The notes under the pieces are model-generated. The model made no database searches, was not told where the DNA came from, and saw only the letters and a list, made by a program, of their open reading frames with translations. 64,000 nucleotides of DNA from positions 13,481-77,480 of the forward strand of contig DADA01000014.1 of assembly GCA_002494895.1 (NCBI GenBank), in the 5' to 3' direction. Positions 25,563-33,790 of the stretch are shown here, piece by piece. This stretch comes from Nitrososphaera sp. UBA210 (GTDB taxonomy: Archaea; Thermoproteota; Nitrososphaeria; Nitrososphaerales; Nitrososphaeraceae). Position numbers and translations under genes: made by a program. The first letter of the stretch is position 1. Each line of letters begins with the position of its first letter.

Positions 25563-25750
25563 GAACTTTTTATCTTGTCCAGGTCTTTTTGAAGCAGCTC
25601 TATCGTCTTTGGTATCTCTTTTTCCGCGCACAGGAGGCAGATCTGCTGGAGCGAAAGCGGGTACGTAAAATACCGCTCATTTAGCGCAATGTCGCGCTTG
25701 CACGATACACACTTTTTCATCTTGTAGGGGTCAGTGTTCTTGACTATCAT
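25559..25750 (-). CDS. Small zinc-knuckle protein downstream of beta-CASP RNase
   Basis: 63 residues with CVSC and CLLC pairs 20-odd residues apart (KKCVSCKRDIALNERY ... QQICLLCAE), then a charged helix. The ATG overlaps the stop of the RNase gene (ATGA), which fixes the start and indicates coupled translation. A role as RNase partner is possible but only the gene order supports it. Confidence 0.68.
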   Translation of the reverse strand: MIVKNTDPYKMKKCVSCKRDIALNERYFTYPLSLQQICLLCAEKEIPKTIELLQKDLDKIKSS

Positions 25751-27009
25751 ACGTCGATAATGTCTCCCTGATCTGGCGCGTGGGCGTCAAAGCCGTACTT
25801 TTCCTTGATCTCTTCCGCGAATTTGACGCATGACGGCCCGTCGCCGTGCACTGTAAGCACTTTGGGATTTCCCTTCACCTTGTCAAGGATCTCGAACAGC
25901 TCGCTTCTGCTGTTGTGCCCAGAGAATTCAAACCGTTTCACGTCCGCGTAGCACTTCCTCATCTTTCCGTCAATGTTGGCGATTTTCTTGTCAAGGAGCA
26001 GCCTGCCGGGCGTCCCTTCTCCCTGGTACGAAACCATCGCGATTCCGTTCTTGTCGCTCCCTGCCAGCTGCTGCGTGTAATGGATCGCAGATCCGCCGAC
26101 TAGCATGCCGGCCGGCGAAATAATGACGCAGGGCTCGTTCACCACCTTGCGCCTCCTTGCCCAGCCCTGGATCCACTCGGCTTCCCCTATCGCCTTTCGA
26201 AACATCTCGGCGTCGCGGAGAAATGCCGGGTGACGGCTCATTATCTGGTTGGCTTTCAGCGCCATGCCGTCCATTACCACCTTATGCTTGAAATCGTAGG
26301 CTTTGAGCACGCATGCAATTTCTTGCGCGCGCTCTACTGAAAATGAGGGGACAAAGAGCGTCCCTCCGCGCTCTATGACGTCGTAGGCAAACTCGATCAA
26401 TCCTCGCTCTGACTCTTCGCGGGGTGTCTGCTCGTTCTGCGAGTAGGTGCTCTCGATTATCATCATGTCTATTTCGCCGATGTCAAGGTCGGCCGGGCGC
26501 AGGAGCTTCGATCCCCTGGTGTTGATGTCGCCGGTGTAAAACACCTTCTTGCCTTCGTGCTCCACTACCACGGTCGCGCCGCCGACTACGTGGCCCGACT
26601 CATGAAGGGTCACCTTTGCATCATTCACGGCATGAGGCTCTCTATACTGCAGGTTCTTGGAGCTCTTTAGCATCGTCATGACGTCAAGATATTCAAAAGG
26701 CAGGAAGAACCCGGAGAGCTTTATCATGTCGGCAATGAGGAGCTCTGACAGCTCAAAGGTAGGCAGCGTGGCCAGCGCTGGTATGTCTGTCGATCCCGAC
26801 AGGTAAAGAGACGGGGCAAATCCAGAATGGTCAAGATGGGCATGCGTTATCACTACGGCATCGACTTCTTTTGGCATGATGTGCATCGGAAAGACCGGCT
26901 CGCGCTTTAGCAGGACGCCATAGTCCATCAGGATGTTAGTGTTGTTGCAGTTTACCAGAAAAGCGGAGCGGCCGACTTCCTTGGCGGCTCCCATAACCTT
27001 TACTCTCAA
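25747..27009 (-). CDS. Beta-CASP metallo-beta-lactamase RNase (CPSF type)
   Basis: 420 residues. The metallo-beta-lactamase core shows THAHLDHSG (His/Asp metal ligands), ESGHVVGGA and TGDINTRG; the beta-CASP part adds IIESTYS (motif A) and the late SGHNSRSELFE and TVHGDG motifs. This is the aCPSF2/RNase J-like group that trims or cleaves RNA in archaea; no KH domains are fused, so it is not aCPSF1. It heads a two-gene unit with a zinc-knuckle protein. Likely exo- or endoribonuclease in RNA 3' maturation or decay. Confidence 0.9.
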   Translation of the reverse strand: MRVKVMGAAKEVGRSAFLVNCNNTNILMDYGVLLKREPVFPMHIMPKEVDAVVITHAHLDHSGFAPSLYLSGSTDIPALATLPTFELSELLIADMIKLSGFFLPFEYLDVMTMLKSSKNLQYREPHAVNDAKVTLHESGHVVGGATVVVEHEGKKVFYTGDINTRGSKLLRPADLDIGEIDMMIIESTYSQNEQTPREESERGLIEFAYDVIERGGTLFVPSFSVERAQEIACVLKAYDFKHKVVMDGMALKANQIMSRHPAFLRDAEMFRKAIGEAEWIQGWARRRKVVNEPCVIISPAGMLVGGSAIHYTQQLAGSDKNGIAMVSYQGEGTPGRLLLDKKIANIDGKMRKCYADVKRFEFSGHNSRSELFEILDKVKGNPKVLTVHGDGPSCVKFAEEIKEKYGFDAHAPDQGDIIDV

Positions 27010-27044
27010 GTTGTATTTCTGCTAAAGGTCAAGTCATATGCGCT

Positions 27045-27851
27045 TTAAATCTTGCTAAAGTGAACCTGCCACAAAGGCTCGGGCGCGGCCGGGTTCTCCA
27101 GTTTCTGCAAGTAGCGGTACCCGCATTCATCGAGCACCACTTCAAAATCGTAACCATTCCCAGCGGATTCGCTGGCGGTCTGGCTCTTGAGCGCATCTCT
27201 GACCAAGCCTGCTTTTTCGCGCCTTGCATAGACATACCACAGGTTGTGCGCCCCGCGGAGCCGGTGGAGCTCGGCGCGCCTTGCATCGGGGATCTTTGTG
27301 TAATATTTGTTCATGAGCTCGGTGTTTACGTCATCCCACGATGGCGTCCTCCACCACGCGACGCGATCAAATCCATGGCCGTCAAATTCTGCGGCGAGAC
27401 TGATCCCCTGGTCAAGCGTAGTGACTATTACGTCCGTCCTGCGCGCCAGAGGATCCCGGAAATCCTGCCCCGGCTCCATCCACCCAACAAAAATCAAGTC
27501 GTATCTCCCGTTGATCCAGTGCGCGTCGGCGATCCTGACATAGTCAGGCTTTGCGACGCCCAGTCCGTAGAAAATGTTTTCGCTCTTTTCGATCCCTTCC
27601 GCTTTTGGGAGGAGCTCCCTGACGTGACTTAGAAAGTCGCCATAGCCGCAGCCGACGTCAAGGTAGCTCGGCTCGGCAGAAAGAGACCTTGCTATCGCCG
27701 CAACCCGCATGACATCGACCTTGCGGTAGGCAAAATATGAGCCAGAAAAAAGCGGAAAGCTATAGCGCTCATGGTATGGCGAGACGGCGGCTGCGCGAAA
27801 AAAGGCAAGTGCCTGCCTCGCCTTTTTCAGATCATCGATGTCAGATGGCAT
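27045..27851 (-). CDS. SAM-dependent methyltransferase-like protein (copy B)
   Basis: 268 residues with a Rossmann motif I (YLDVGCGYGDFL, about 61-72) and acidic motif II region (GIEKSENIFYGL). Downstream blocks FVGWMEPGQDF, WWRTPSW-DVNTELMNKYYT and AHN-WYVY are identical or near identical in the neighbour, showing tandem duplication. Motif IV residues that would indicate a substrate class (DPPY, NPPY) are absent. The substrate is unknown. Two bases separate it from copy A, so they form an operon. Confidence 0.7.
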   Translation of the reverse strand: MPSDIDDLKKARQALAFFRAAAVSPYHERYSFPLFSGSYFAYRKVDVMRVAAIARSLSAEPSYLDVGCGYGDFLSHVRELLPKAEGIEKSENIFYGLGVAKPDYVRIADAHWINGRYDLIFVGWMEPGQDFRDPLARRTDVIVTTLDQGISLAAEFDGHGFDRVAWWRTPSWDDVNTELMNKYYTKIPDARRAELHRLRGAHNLWYVYARREKAGLVRDALKSQTASESAGNGYDFEVVLDECGYRYLQKLENPAAPEPLWQVHFSKI

Positions 27852-27853
27852 GG

Positions 27854-28669
27854 CTAATCAAAAATTACTTCCCATAACCTGGCTTTGCCAGTCAACGCAG
27901 GTAGTTTCTGCTTGTAGCCAAATCCGCAGTCGTCAAGGACAGATTCAAAGTCATACCTGTCTTCCGCATTTTCAGTTTCAAGCCACGACTTTAGCCCTGC
28001 CCTTGCCCGCTCGGTGAACCCGGGCCGCGTGTAAACGTACCAATAGTTGTGGGCGGACCGGAGCTTTGCCAGCTGCTCCTTCTTTTCTGCCGCAAGCCCG
28101 GGAGTATAGTATTTGTTCATGAGTTCCGTATTCACGTCGATCCACGACGGCGTCCTCCACCATGCTGTGCGCTCATAGCCGAATTCCTCGTATTCGCATC
28201 CTCCGTTGATCCCGCACTGGCCCCCTGCGTCAAACGTGGTTATCACGCAATTTGCAAAGCGCGCGACATCCCTGCGGAAATCCTGCCCCGGCTCCATCCA
28301 CCCAACAAACGCGACATCAGTTGGCCGGGAGAACGCCTCTATGGGGATCAGCGAAACGTAGTCGGGTTTTTGAACCTGAAATGAGTAGAAAATGCCGCCT
28401 TCTTTTTCTATCCCGGTGGCTCCGGGCAGATGAGAGCGAATCCTGGCAAGAAAGTCTCCATAGCCGCATCCAACGTCGACAAAGCTCGGCTCACCAGAAA
28501 GAGACCTTGCGACAGAGACTACCCGGCAGACATCTATCTTGCGGTACGCGAAATATGATCCGGTGAAAAATGGAAAGATGTACCTGGCGTGGTGGGGATG
28601 GGCACTGCGCTCAAGGAACTGCCTGTAAGCTTTGTATGCGCTCTGAAGCTCCTGGATCGCAAAAGGCAC
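27854..28669 (-). CDS. SAM-dependent methyltransferase-like protein (copy A)
   Basis: 271 residues, first of a tandem pair; about half of the residues match copy B by eye. Shared blocks: SGSYFAYRKVDV-type N-terminal segment (here FTGSYFAYRKIDV), FVDVGCGYGDFL, GWMEPGQDF, WRTPSWIDVNTELMNKYY and DYCGFGYKQKL-like end. Since motif I and the invariant WMEPGQDF/NTELMNKYY blocks are kept in both copies, both are probably active or form a heterodimer. The conserved aromatic blocks could bind a lipid head group or nucleotide; this cannot be decided here. Confidence 0.7.
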   Translation of the reverse strand: MPFAIQELQSAYKAYRQFLERSAHPHHARYIFPFFTGSYFAYRKIDVCRVVSVARSLSGEPSFVDVGCGYGDFLARIRSHLPGATGIEKEGGIFYSFQVQKPDYVSLIPIEAFSRPTDVAFVGWMEPGQDFRRDVARFANCVITTFDAGGQCGINGGCEYEEFGYERTAWWRTPSWIDVNTELMNKYYTPGLAAEKKEQLAKLRSAHNYWYVYTRPGFTERARAGLKSWLETENAEDRYDFESVLDDCGFGYKQKLPALTGKARLWEVIFD

Positions 28670-28792
28670 AACATTTCAAAACGTTACCAGTCCCTATAAT
28701 TTTTTCCGCTGAAAGAGCCGCGACAATTTTCATATAACACTGTTTGGAAAAACCCAAAAGGCTTATTAAGTTCTGCCAGTTACTTTGGGGGT

Positions 28793-29011
28793 ATGGTTAG
28801 GAAATTTGATGATTGGTGGAGAACCGTTCCAGCTGACTTGAAGACCAAAGCTCGCAAGGGCGACGAGGCGAACAAACCGTTGCTAAACCAAGTTAACTAT
28901 GTTCTTCTGCATCTTCACTTGGCAGGCAAGCACGATGCAAAGCCAACACACGAAGAGCTGAAGGATTGGCTTCACAGCGGCCAAGTAGACGTTCTCAGAA
29001 TGAACAAGTAA
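28793..29011 (+). CDS. Small conserved protein, unknown
   Basis: 72 residues, Trp/Lys-rich helical protein (FDDWWRTVPADLKTKARKGD). CTTATTAAG lies about 28 bases before the ATG, and a long T-rich tract follows the stop, so it is a well delimited monocistronic gene, probably strongly expressed. No motif recognised. Such compact helical proteins are often DNA- or ribosome-associated in archaea; no direct evidence here. Confidence 0.65.
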   Translation: MVRKFDDWWRTVPADLKTKARKGDEANKPLLNQVNYVLLHLHLAGKHDAKPTHEELKDWLHSGQVDVLRMNK

Positions 29012-29012
29012 C

Positions 29013-29044
29013 TTTTTTCCTTTCCTTTTCTATTTTTGTTTTTT
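29013..29044 (+). terminator. Poly-T termination region
   Basis: Two bases after the stop of the 72-residue gene the plus strand is strongly T-rich with several runs of four to six T. Archaeal RNA polymerase terminates at such runs without a hairpin. Confidence 0.6.
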
Positions 29045-29138
29045 CGCAACCGGCGCGTGTGTTTGTTATAACAGCGTTTTGCCGTATGCATAGGGTTTAA
29101 ATAGTTTCGGTCAATACTGACGTCTAAGTGAATTATAG

Positions 29139-29432
29139 ATGCCAATTGCTATACTTCCAGACGTTGATGAGCAAAGATGCATCGGCTGTGCGCTCTGCGT
29201 AGAGATCTGCACTGCCCTAGGTCCGGACGTTCTCAGAGTAAAACCGGTCGAAGGATGGAAGAGAGGTAAGGCGTTCGTCTTTTATCCAGAAAGGTGCATT
29301 TCAGATGGCGCATGTGTAGGCGTATGCCCAACACACGCGATCTTCTGGATGAGGCCAATGGAATACACCGCAGGACAGCCAGTTCCTCTGCACAAGAACG
29401 GCGTATTCGACAAGGGCTGGGAAGAAGGTTAA
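29139..29432 (+). CDS. 4Fe-4S dicluster-type ferredoxin
   Basis: 97 residues. The first cluster site is CIGCALCVEIC with a looser fourth ligand region (TALGPDV insertion), the second CISDGACVGVCP. It has an insert between the sites (residues 30-45) and a C-terminal extension rich in aromatic residues. GGGTTTAAATAG lies about 40 bases before the ATG. Electron donor or acceptor for 2-oxoacid oxidoreductases is the usual role. The first site is not the plain CxxCxxCxxxCP, so a 3Fe or modified cluster is possible. Confidence 0.85.
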   Translation: MPIAILPDVDEQRCIGCALCVEICTALGPDVLRVKPVEGWKRGKAFVFYPERCISDGACVGVCPTHAIFWMRPMEYTAGQPVPLHKNGVFDKGWEEG

Positions 29433-29456
29433 GTCCGAACAGCAAAAATCTCCCCC

Positions 29457-29474
29457 TTTTTACATTTTTATTTT
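29457..29474 (+). terminator. Poly-T termination region after ferredoxin
   Basis: Several T runs (five, five and four) start about 25 bases after the ferredoxin stop, consistent with intrinsic archaeal termination. Confidence 0.5.
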
Positions 29475-29515
29475 AAACTTCATCTGGCAGGCTTGCCTGA
29501 GAAAACCGATAGCCT

Positions 29516-29539
29516 ATAACTGACTGACTGGTCAGTTAT
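29516..29539. promoter_or_regulatory. Perfect 9-bp palindrome upstream of tfb
   Basis: ATAACTGAC and GTCAGTTAT form a perfect inverted repeat with a six-base spacer (TGACTG). It lies about 30 bases upstream of the CTTACTTAAATC TATA-like element of the TFB gene. The TGACTGACTGGTCA core resembles operators of TetR-type dimers. A role in control of the TFB gene is inference. Confidence 0.45.
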
Positions 29540-29601
29540 TCCTTACCTGATAAGCGAAAGATTGCTACCTTACTTAAATCCAAGAATCACGATAATTAAG
29601 T

Positions 29602-30513
29602 GTGGTCAAGCAACAGGCACTGCGAAACGTGGTAACAGATCCGGAGACCGGCGAGCTTATCAGCTTGGATAGCGGCCAGGTAATTTCGGAAAACACGCTA
29701 TCGCTAGAGCCGGAATGGCGCTCATTTGACGCTAGAGAAGCTGGAGAGCGGGCAAGGACCGGAGTCCCAACTTCACTTGCCCGGCACGATATGGGGCTGT
29801 CCACCGTCATCGGAAGGACCGACAGGGACGCCGGGGGAAACACAATCGCGTCGGACATGCGCTTTAGGATGGAGAGGCTCAAAAAGTGGGACAACAGGAG
29901 CCAGAGGCATTCGCCTACGGAGCGAAATTTGCAGCAGGCATTTGGCATGCTGGTCAAGATAAAAGATAGGATGGGACTGCCAGACTCTGTTGTCGAAAAG
30001 GCCGCCTATGTATACAGAAAGGCGCAGGAGAAAAAGCTTATCCGGGGAAGGACGATAGGTTCGGTGCTTGCGGCGTCAATATACATTGCAAGCAGGCAGA
30101 TGGGCGTCCTGAGGACGCTTGACGACGTGTCTGCAAACAGCGACGTCAAGCCCAAGGAGGTCGGAAGATCGTACAGGCTATTGGTTTCAAGGCTAGAGCT
30201 GCAGGTGCCAATGATAGACCCCACGAAATATGTGGCCAAGGTCGCTAATAACATCAGCCTGAGCGAGCGGACAAAGCGCAAGGCCATCGCGATAATATCT
30301 GAAGCGCAACGGAGAGGAATTTCAGTCGGCAAGGACCCGATGGGAATTGCTGCATCTGTCCTTTACCTGGCGGGTCAGGCAACTGGGGAGCTAAAGACCC
30401 AGGCCGATGTTGCAAGGGCTGCCGGCGTGACGGAAATTACCGTGAGGAACAGGTCACGGGAGCTCAAGACGCGCCTTGGGATAGCGCCTGATCGCATTTC
30501 TATGACAAACTAG
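29602..30513 (+). CDS. tfb: TFB paralogue lacking zinc-ribbon cysteines
   Basis: 303-residue transcription factor B. Two cyclin-like repeats are clear (about 105-195 and 205-300), binding TBP and BRE DNA. In the N-terminal zinc ribbon the frame of the motif remains (DPETGELISLDSGQVISE, then LEPEWRSFD) but the zinc Cys are replaced: the last two by Ser, the first two are missing. The B-reader/linker segment after PEWR is intact. The GTG start is supported by CTTACTTAAATC about 28 bases upstream and an in-frame stop two codons before. A TFB without zinc may recruit polymerase differently or act as a regulator. Multiple TFBs are usual in this phylum. Confidence 0.88.
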   Translation: MVKQQALRNVVTDPETGELISLDSGQVISENTLSLEPEWRSFDAREAGERARTGVPTSLARHDMGLSTVIGRTDRDAGGNTIASDMRFRMERLKKWDNRSQRHSPTERNLQQAFGMLVKIKDRMGLPDSVVEKAAYVYRKAQEKKLIRGRTIGSVLAASIYIASRQMGVLRTLDDVSANSDVKPKEVGRSYRLLVSRLELQVPMIDPTKYVAKVANNISLSERTKRKAIAIISEAQRRGISVGKDPMGIAASVLYLAGQATGELKTQADVARAAGVTEITVRNRSRELKTRLGIAPDRISMTN

Positions 30514-30550
30514 GAAAACCCTTATCTGCATAGAGCGAGTATTACTGGCA

Positions 30551-30661
30551 ATGTGCGACATGTACTATGAGCCAAAACAAAGGGCCAGGATAAAGAATCC
30601 GCTGCCGGAAGAGCCGGAACTCGAGAAGGTAGAAGAGCAGCCGTTGGTAGTCAAAGCCTAG
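30551..30661 (+). CDS. 36-residue acidic ORF
   Basis: Short ORF starting ATG TGC, with an ACCCTTATC element about 26 bases upstream. The product is charged, proline-containing, with a Cys at position 2. It overlaps the stop of the convergent endonuclease V gene by 11 bases. Codon use is like the neighbours. Too short for family assignment, and it may not be translated. Confidence 0.35.
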   Translation: MCDMYYEPKQRARIKNPLPEEPELEKVEEQPLVVKA

Positions 30662-31274
30662 GCCCTTTTCTCCTTTTTTGCTTCTTTGAATCCAGATCGG
30701 CAAGCCGCAATGGTTCTGGTATGCCGCCTTTTCCCAGCTCTATCACGATCTTTACGGCAGTTTCCAGGCTTATCCTGTGGCCTACGCTGATGTACAGCTT
30801 TTTCTTTCCGGCAATATCTATGGCATGACCAAGGATCTCACCTTCCAGTTCAATCATATTGTCACTCCGGACCATTCCGCAGAGCAATTTCTTGGCAACT
30901 CCGATAGTGGGCATGTCAAGCGTCACTCCCACGTAGCACGCCAGACCGCATTTCCTCGGGTGGAGCAGCCCGTGGCCATCGACCAGAAGCATGTCAAAGT
31001 CACTGTTCAGCGTCTTTAGCGTTCGGAATACCGGCCCTGCTTCTCTCAGCATGAGCAGGCCGGGCACGTACGGGTGCCTGACAATGCTCTTGGTGCGAGC
31101 AGTTTCTATCACGGCGCCGGCCCTGTCCATGACTACGGCAGAACAATACGCGACATCATTGTCGTATGCGACATCCACTCCGCAGACACTGTCGATGTTG
31201 TCGAACAAATCACTCCGGATTATTTTTTTGGCGAACTCTTGCTGCAGCCTCACCGCGTCGCTAAAGTCAGTCAT
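30651..31274 (-). CDS. nfi: Endonuclease V
   Basis: 207-residue Mg-dependent nuclease that nicks DNA (or RNA) one base 3' to a deoxyinosine, starting repair of deaminated adenine. GVDVAYDND holds the first Asp, the RHPYVPGLLMLRE segment the wedge, and VDGHGLLHPRKCGLACYVGV the second Asp and basic residues. Overlaps the tgtA gene by eight bases; both act on nucleobases but in different pathways. Confidence 0.92.
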   Translation of the reverse strand: MTDFSDAVRLQQEFAKKIIRSDLFDNIDSVCGVDVAYDNDVAYCSAVVMDRAGAVIETARTKSIVRHPYVPGLLMLREAGPVFRTLKTLNSDFDMLLVDGHGLLHPRKCGLACYVGVTLDMPTIGVAKKLLCGMVRSDNMIELEGEILGHAIDIAGKKKLYISVGHRISLETAVKIVIELGKGGIPEPLRLADLDSKKQKRRKGPRL

Positions 31275-32766
31275 TGCGGCCCGCTATGATGGCTGTGAGC
31301 CTCGAAGCCTTTATCGCTTCCTCGATAAAGGAGTCGCCTGCTGCCACGATTATTTCGGTAAAGCCGTTTGCTGCCACAAAGCTCTGCAGCGATTCGGTAA
31401 AGCTGGGATAATCCTCAAGCTTGCGGGCCTCCCTGGATGCAATGTTGTGGGACGCCGGAAAAATGTCTGATATCTCGGCGGGGATTATGCCAAGAAAAGG
31501 ATTGTAGCTGCAGACCTGCGCTTCAGGGAAGTTCCTGATAATTTCTCTGAAGCCTCGAGTCGAATAGAACGGATTAATCTCGCCCTCCGGGCAGAGGACA
31601 AGCTTTTTTCCTGATGACTTGAATTGCGATGCCATGCGCCGGTACCGCCTTGCCTCCGGTCTGTACTGGTCTATGGGATCGTAGAAATAAATCGCCTTTT
31701 CTTTGAAAAGGGGAGTCCCGGCTTCGAGCTGGTCAAGGCCGGCGAAAAGCCTCGCAGCCTCCATCAGCTTTGGATGGGCGCGCGCCTTTTGCATCACATA
31801 CTCCCATAGCCGGCCGTCAACGATTGCCTGCTTTACCGCGTCGACTTCCGCCTTTAGCACGTGCAGGTTATGCTTTGCAATTTCTATCACCCTGCCGTCA
31901 TTCTCTGTTCCGCGCAGCTCGGCCGCAGTATGAGAAGAGCAGACCGGGCACCGGCATGGCAGGTAGGCCAGCTCGTCCAGCCTGACCGTTCCATTCGGAG
32001 TCATGTACCTGCCGTCCTTTGCATAAAGCATGTAGGAAGCAGAGTCGAACATGTCGCAGCCAAGCGCAACTGCAAGTGGGATCGTGAGCGGATGGCCCGC
32101 GCCAAAAAGGTGGATCGGCTTTGCCGGGATCATGCGCTTTGCAGCAGCAATCATTTTTGCGAGCGCGGCAAACTCGTACGCCTCCATCAGCTCCACGGGG
32201 CTTCCAAGGGCCATCAGCTGAAACCCCATGCCATCGAGCTGTCGGGCCGAATGCTCGACGAGGTCGGTGTGCTCTGCTCCCTGCACAGGGCCGACCCATA
32301 TCGCGTCGGTGTCGCCCACTACTCGGAGCGTTTCCTCTGAATTTTTCAGCGTGGCTTCGACATATTCTCTCGCCTTCTCGTATTCCAGCCCATAGCCCGT
32401 GGGCTTGTCAAGTGGGATCGGTATGTCGCTTTTGATGTCCTTTTCAAACTGCGCCATGACGCCCGGCTCGACTTCGACAGAGCCGTACTCCAGCACCTGG
32501 TAGCCGCCAGAGTCAGTCATCACCGCGCCGTCAAAACCGATGATGTCGTGAATCCCCCGGCGCCTGGCTTCGTCGCCGTAATGCCTGAGGGTAATGTACG
32601 CGTTTGTAATTACGACGCCAAAGCCCATCTTTTTCAGAAACTGGGTGCTGACTGACTGCCTGACAGGATGGACCACCGGGACAAATGCCGGCGTCTCTAT
32701 GGTGCCGTGGGGTGTCTCGAGCCTTCCTATCCTACCCGCAAGATCCGAGTACCGGACCTCAAGCAC
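31267..32766 (-). CDS. tgtA: tRNA-guanine(15) transglycosylase, archaeosine type
   Basis: 499-residue ArcTGT, which exchanges guanine 15 in the tRNA D loop with preQ0, the first step of archaeosine formation. The catalytic domain shows MTDSGGYQVLEYG, GPVQGAEHTDL, HLFGAGHPL, and the zinc site CRCPVC with a later His. After residue 350 a C1-like domain with the YNPFLGIIPAEISDIFPASHN motif follows. A C-terminal PUA domain is not present in this protein, so if required it must come from another gene. Three bases separate it from the Sm-like gene. Confidence 0.92.
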   Translation of the reverse strand: MLEVRYSDLAGRIGRLETPHGTIETPAFVPVVHPVRQSVSTQFLKKMGFGVVITNAYITLRHYGDEARRRGIHDIIGFDGAVMTDSGGYQVLEYGSVEVEPGVMAQFEKDIKSDIPIPLDKPTGYGLEYEKAREYVEATLKNSEETLRVVGDTDAIWVGPVQGAEHTDLVEHSARQLDGMGFQLMALGSPVELMEAYEFAALAKMIAAAKRMIPAKPIHLFGAGHPLTIPLAVALGCDMFDSASYMLYAKDGRYMTPNGTVRLDELAYLPCRCPVCSSHTAAELRGTENDGRVIEIAKHNLHVLKAEVDAVKQAIVDGRLWEYVMQKARAHPKLMEAARLFAGLDQLEAGTPLFKEKAIYFYDPIDQYRPEARRYRRMASQFKSSGKKLVLCPEGEINPFYSTRGFREIIRNFPEAQVCSYNPFLGIIPAEISDIFPASHNIASREARKLEDYPSFTESLQSFVAANGFTEIIVAAGDSFIEEAIKASRLTAIIAGRND

Positions 32767-32768
32767 AT

Positions 32769-33182
32769 CTACTTTCTTGTCTCCCGCATAAACTCGTCAT
32801 AGATCTGCCTGACCCTGTCTGCCGCAAGCCCCGTTCCCTCCTCGATGCCGGCCTGGGTCACCTTTATCTTGTCCATGACTATTATGGCGCCAACGTCTTC
32901 GCGTATCTTTACAAGCCCCGGGAACACCCTTGCAATCCTCTCTGAAAGGGCCTTGAAATCAAACGGCCTTTCAAGCAGCCGTATTTCCTTCACGTACGAG
33001 CCGTTTACGATCAGCTTTAGTATGCCGTGGCCTTCAACGTGGTCAAGAACTACGTCGAGCCTTTCGTCGATGCCGGCAAGCGTGCCATTGTAAGCCTTGT
33101 TATCCGAAGTCTCTATGGAGACTTTTTTTCCGAGGAACTGGAGTGCCTCCTCTCCAAATTTGCGAGTAACAACTGCAGCCAT
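32769..33182 (-). CDS. Sm-like archaeal protein (SmAP3 type)
   Basis: 137 residues: an N-terminal Lsm fold (about 10-72; LGKKVSIETSDNKAYNGTLAGIDERLDVVLD and the KLIVNGSYVKEIRL strand) followed by an alpha/beta C-terminal domain of about 60 residues, as in SmAP3. Lsm proteins form heptamers that bind U-rich RNA. The canonical N-G of the Sm2 motif is represented by VNGSYV. It lies immediately upstream of tgtA, so both work on RNA and are probably co-transcribed. Confidence 0.88.
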   Translation of the reverse strand: MAAVVTRKFGEEALQFLGKKVSIETSDNKAYNGTLAGIDERLDVVLDHVEGHGILKLIVNGSYVKEIRLLERPFDFKALSERIARVFPGLVKIREDVGAIIVMDKIKVTQAGIEEGTGLAADRVRQIYDEFMRETRK

Positions 33183-33222
33183 TCTTGCTCGATATGGTTC
33201 TGGCTGATATATATACGAAGTT

Positions 33223-33756
33223 TTATTTCACGCTGTCAGAGAGGCGCCCAAGCGCTCTTTTCCAGAATGTTCTAGCCGGCTCTACCTGCTTTGAATTCGC
33301 AAGCCTGCTGTGCTGCACGCTAACCTGGCACTTTGACCTGCCCTTTGGACTGAAATACACTTCAACGCTTATCTTTCCGTCAGGCCAGGTGATCCGGAGC
33401 GATTTGTTTTTCCTCCGCCTCCTTATCACGAACTTTTTTTTCAGCCACTTGCTTCGCAATTCTACGACGATCCAGTGGCGATAAAGTTTGCCTACTGGAA
33501 CATCAAAAGTTCTGCTCACGCCCACCGAATAGCCGCCGGCGGTTTGATGAACCTCTCGCATGCCGCGATCCCGCTCGTAGCTGACGGCAATCATCTGGCT
33601 CCACCAGCCGCTGACAGCAAGTTTCTCGTACAGGTGCCCGGCAATCTCTTTGTGGCTCATCTTTTTCGCGCCGGCCCTGTCCAGGATCCCGAACCACTGT
33701 TTCCAGCTCTTGCCCGTCCTCTTGATCACCGAGTCATCGCTGAGTGCCTTGGCCAT
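33223..33756 (-). CDS. DUF4287/SRPBCC-type protein
   Basis: 178 residues from ATG 33756, chosen because a CTTTACATT element lies about 28 bases upstream; the longer frame to 33852 enters the neighbouring gene. The N-terminal part (KRTGKSWKQWFGILDRAGAKKMSHKEIAGHL, WWSQMIAVSYERDRGMRE) is the DUF4287 pattern, and the C-terminal part (RTFDVPVGKLYRHWI ... WPDGKISVEVYFSPKGRSKCQVSVQHSRL) fits an AHSA1/SRPBCC ligand-binding or START-like fold. Such proteins are widely distributed, with no defined role. No operon partner. Confidence 0.68.
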   Translation of the reverse strand: MAKALSDDSVIKRTGKSWKQWFGILDRAGAKKMSHKEIAGHLYEKLAVSGWWSQMIAVSYERDRGMREVHQTAGGYSVGVSRTFDVPVGKLYRHWIVVELRSKWLKKKFVIRRRRKNKSLRITWPDGKISVEVYFSPKGRSKCQVSVQHSRLANSKQVEPARTFWKRALGRLSDSVK

Positions 33757-33790
33757 GCCCACTTTTGATCGCACGAAAATGTAAAGCTTT

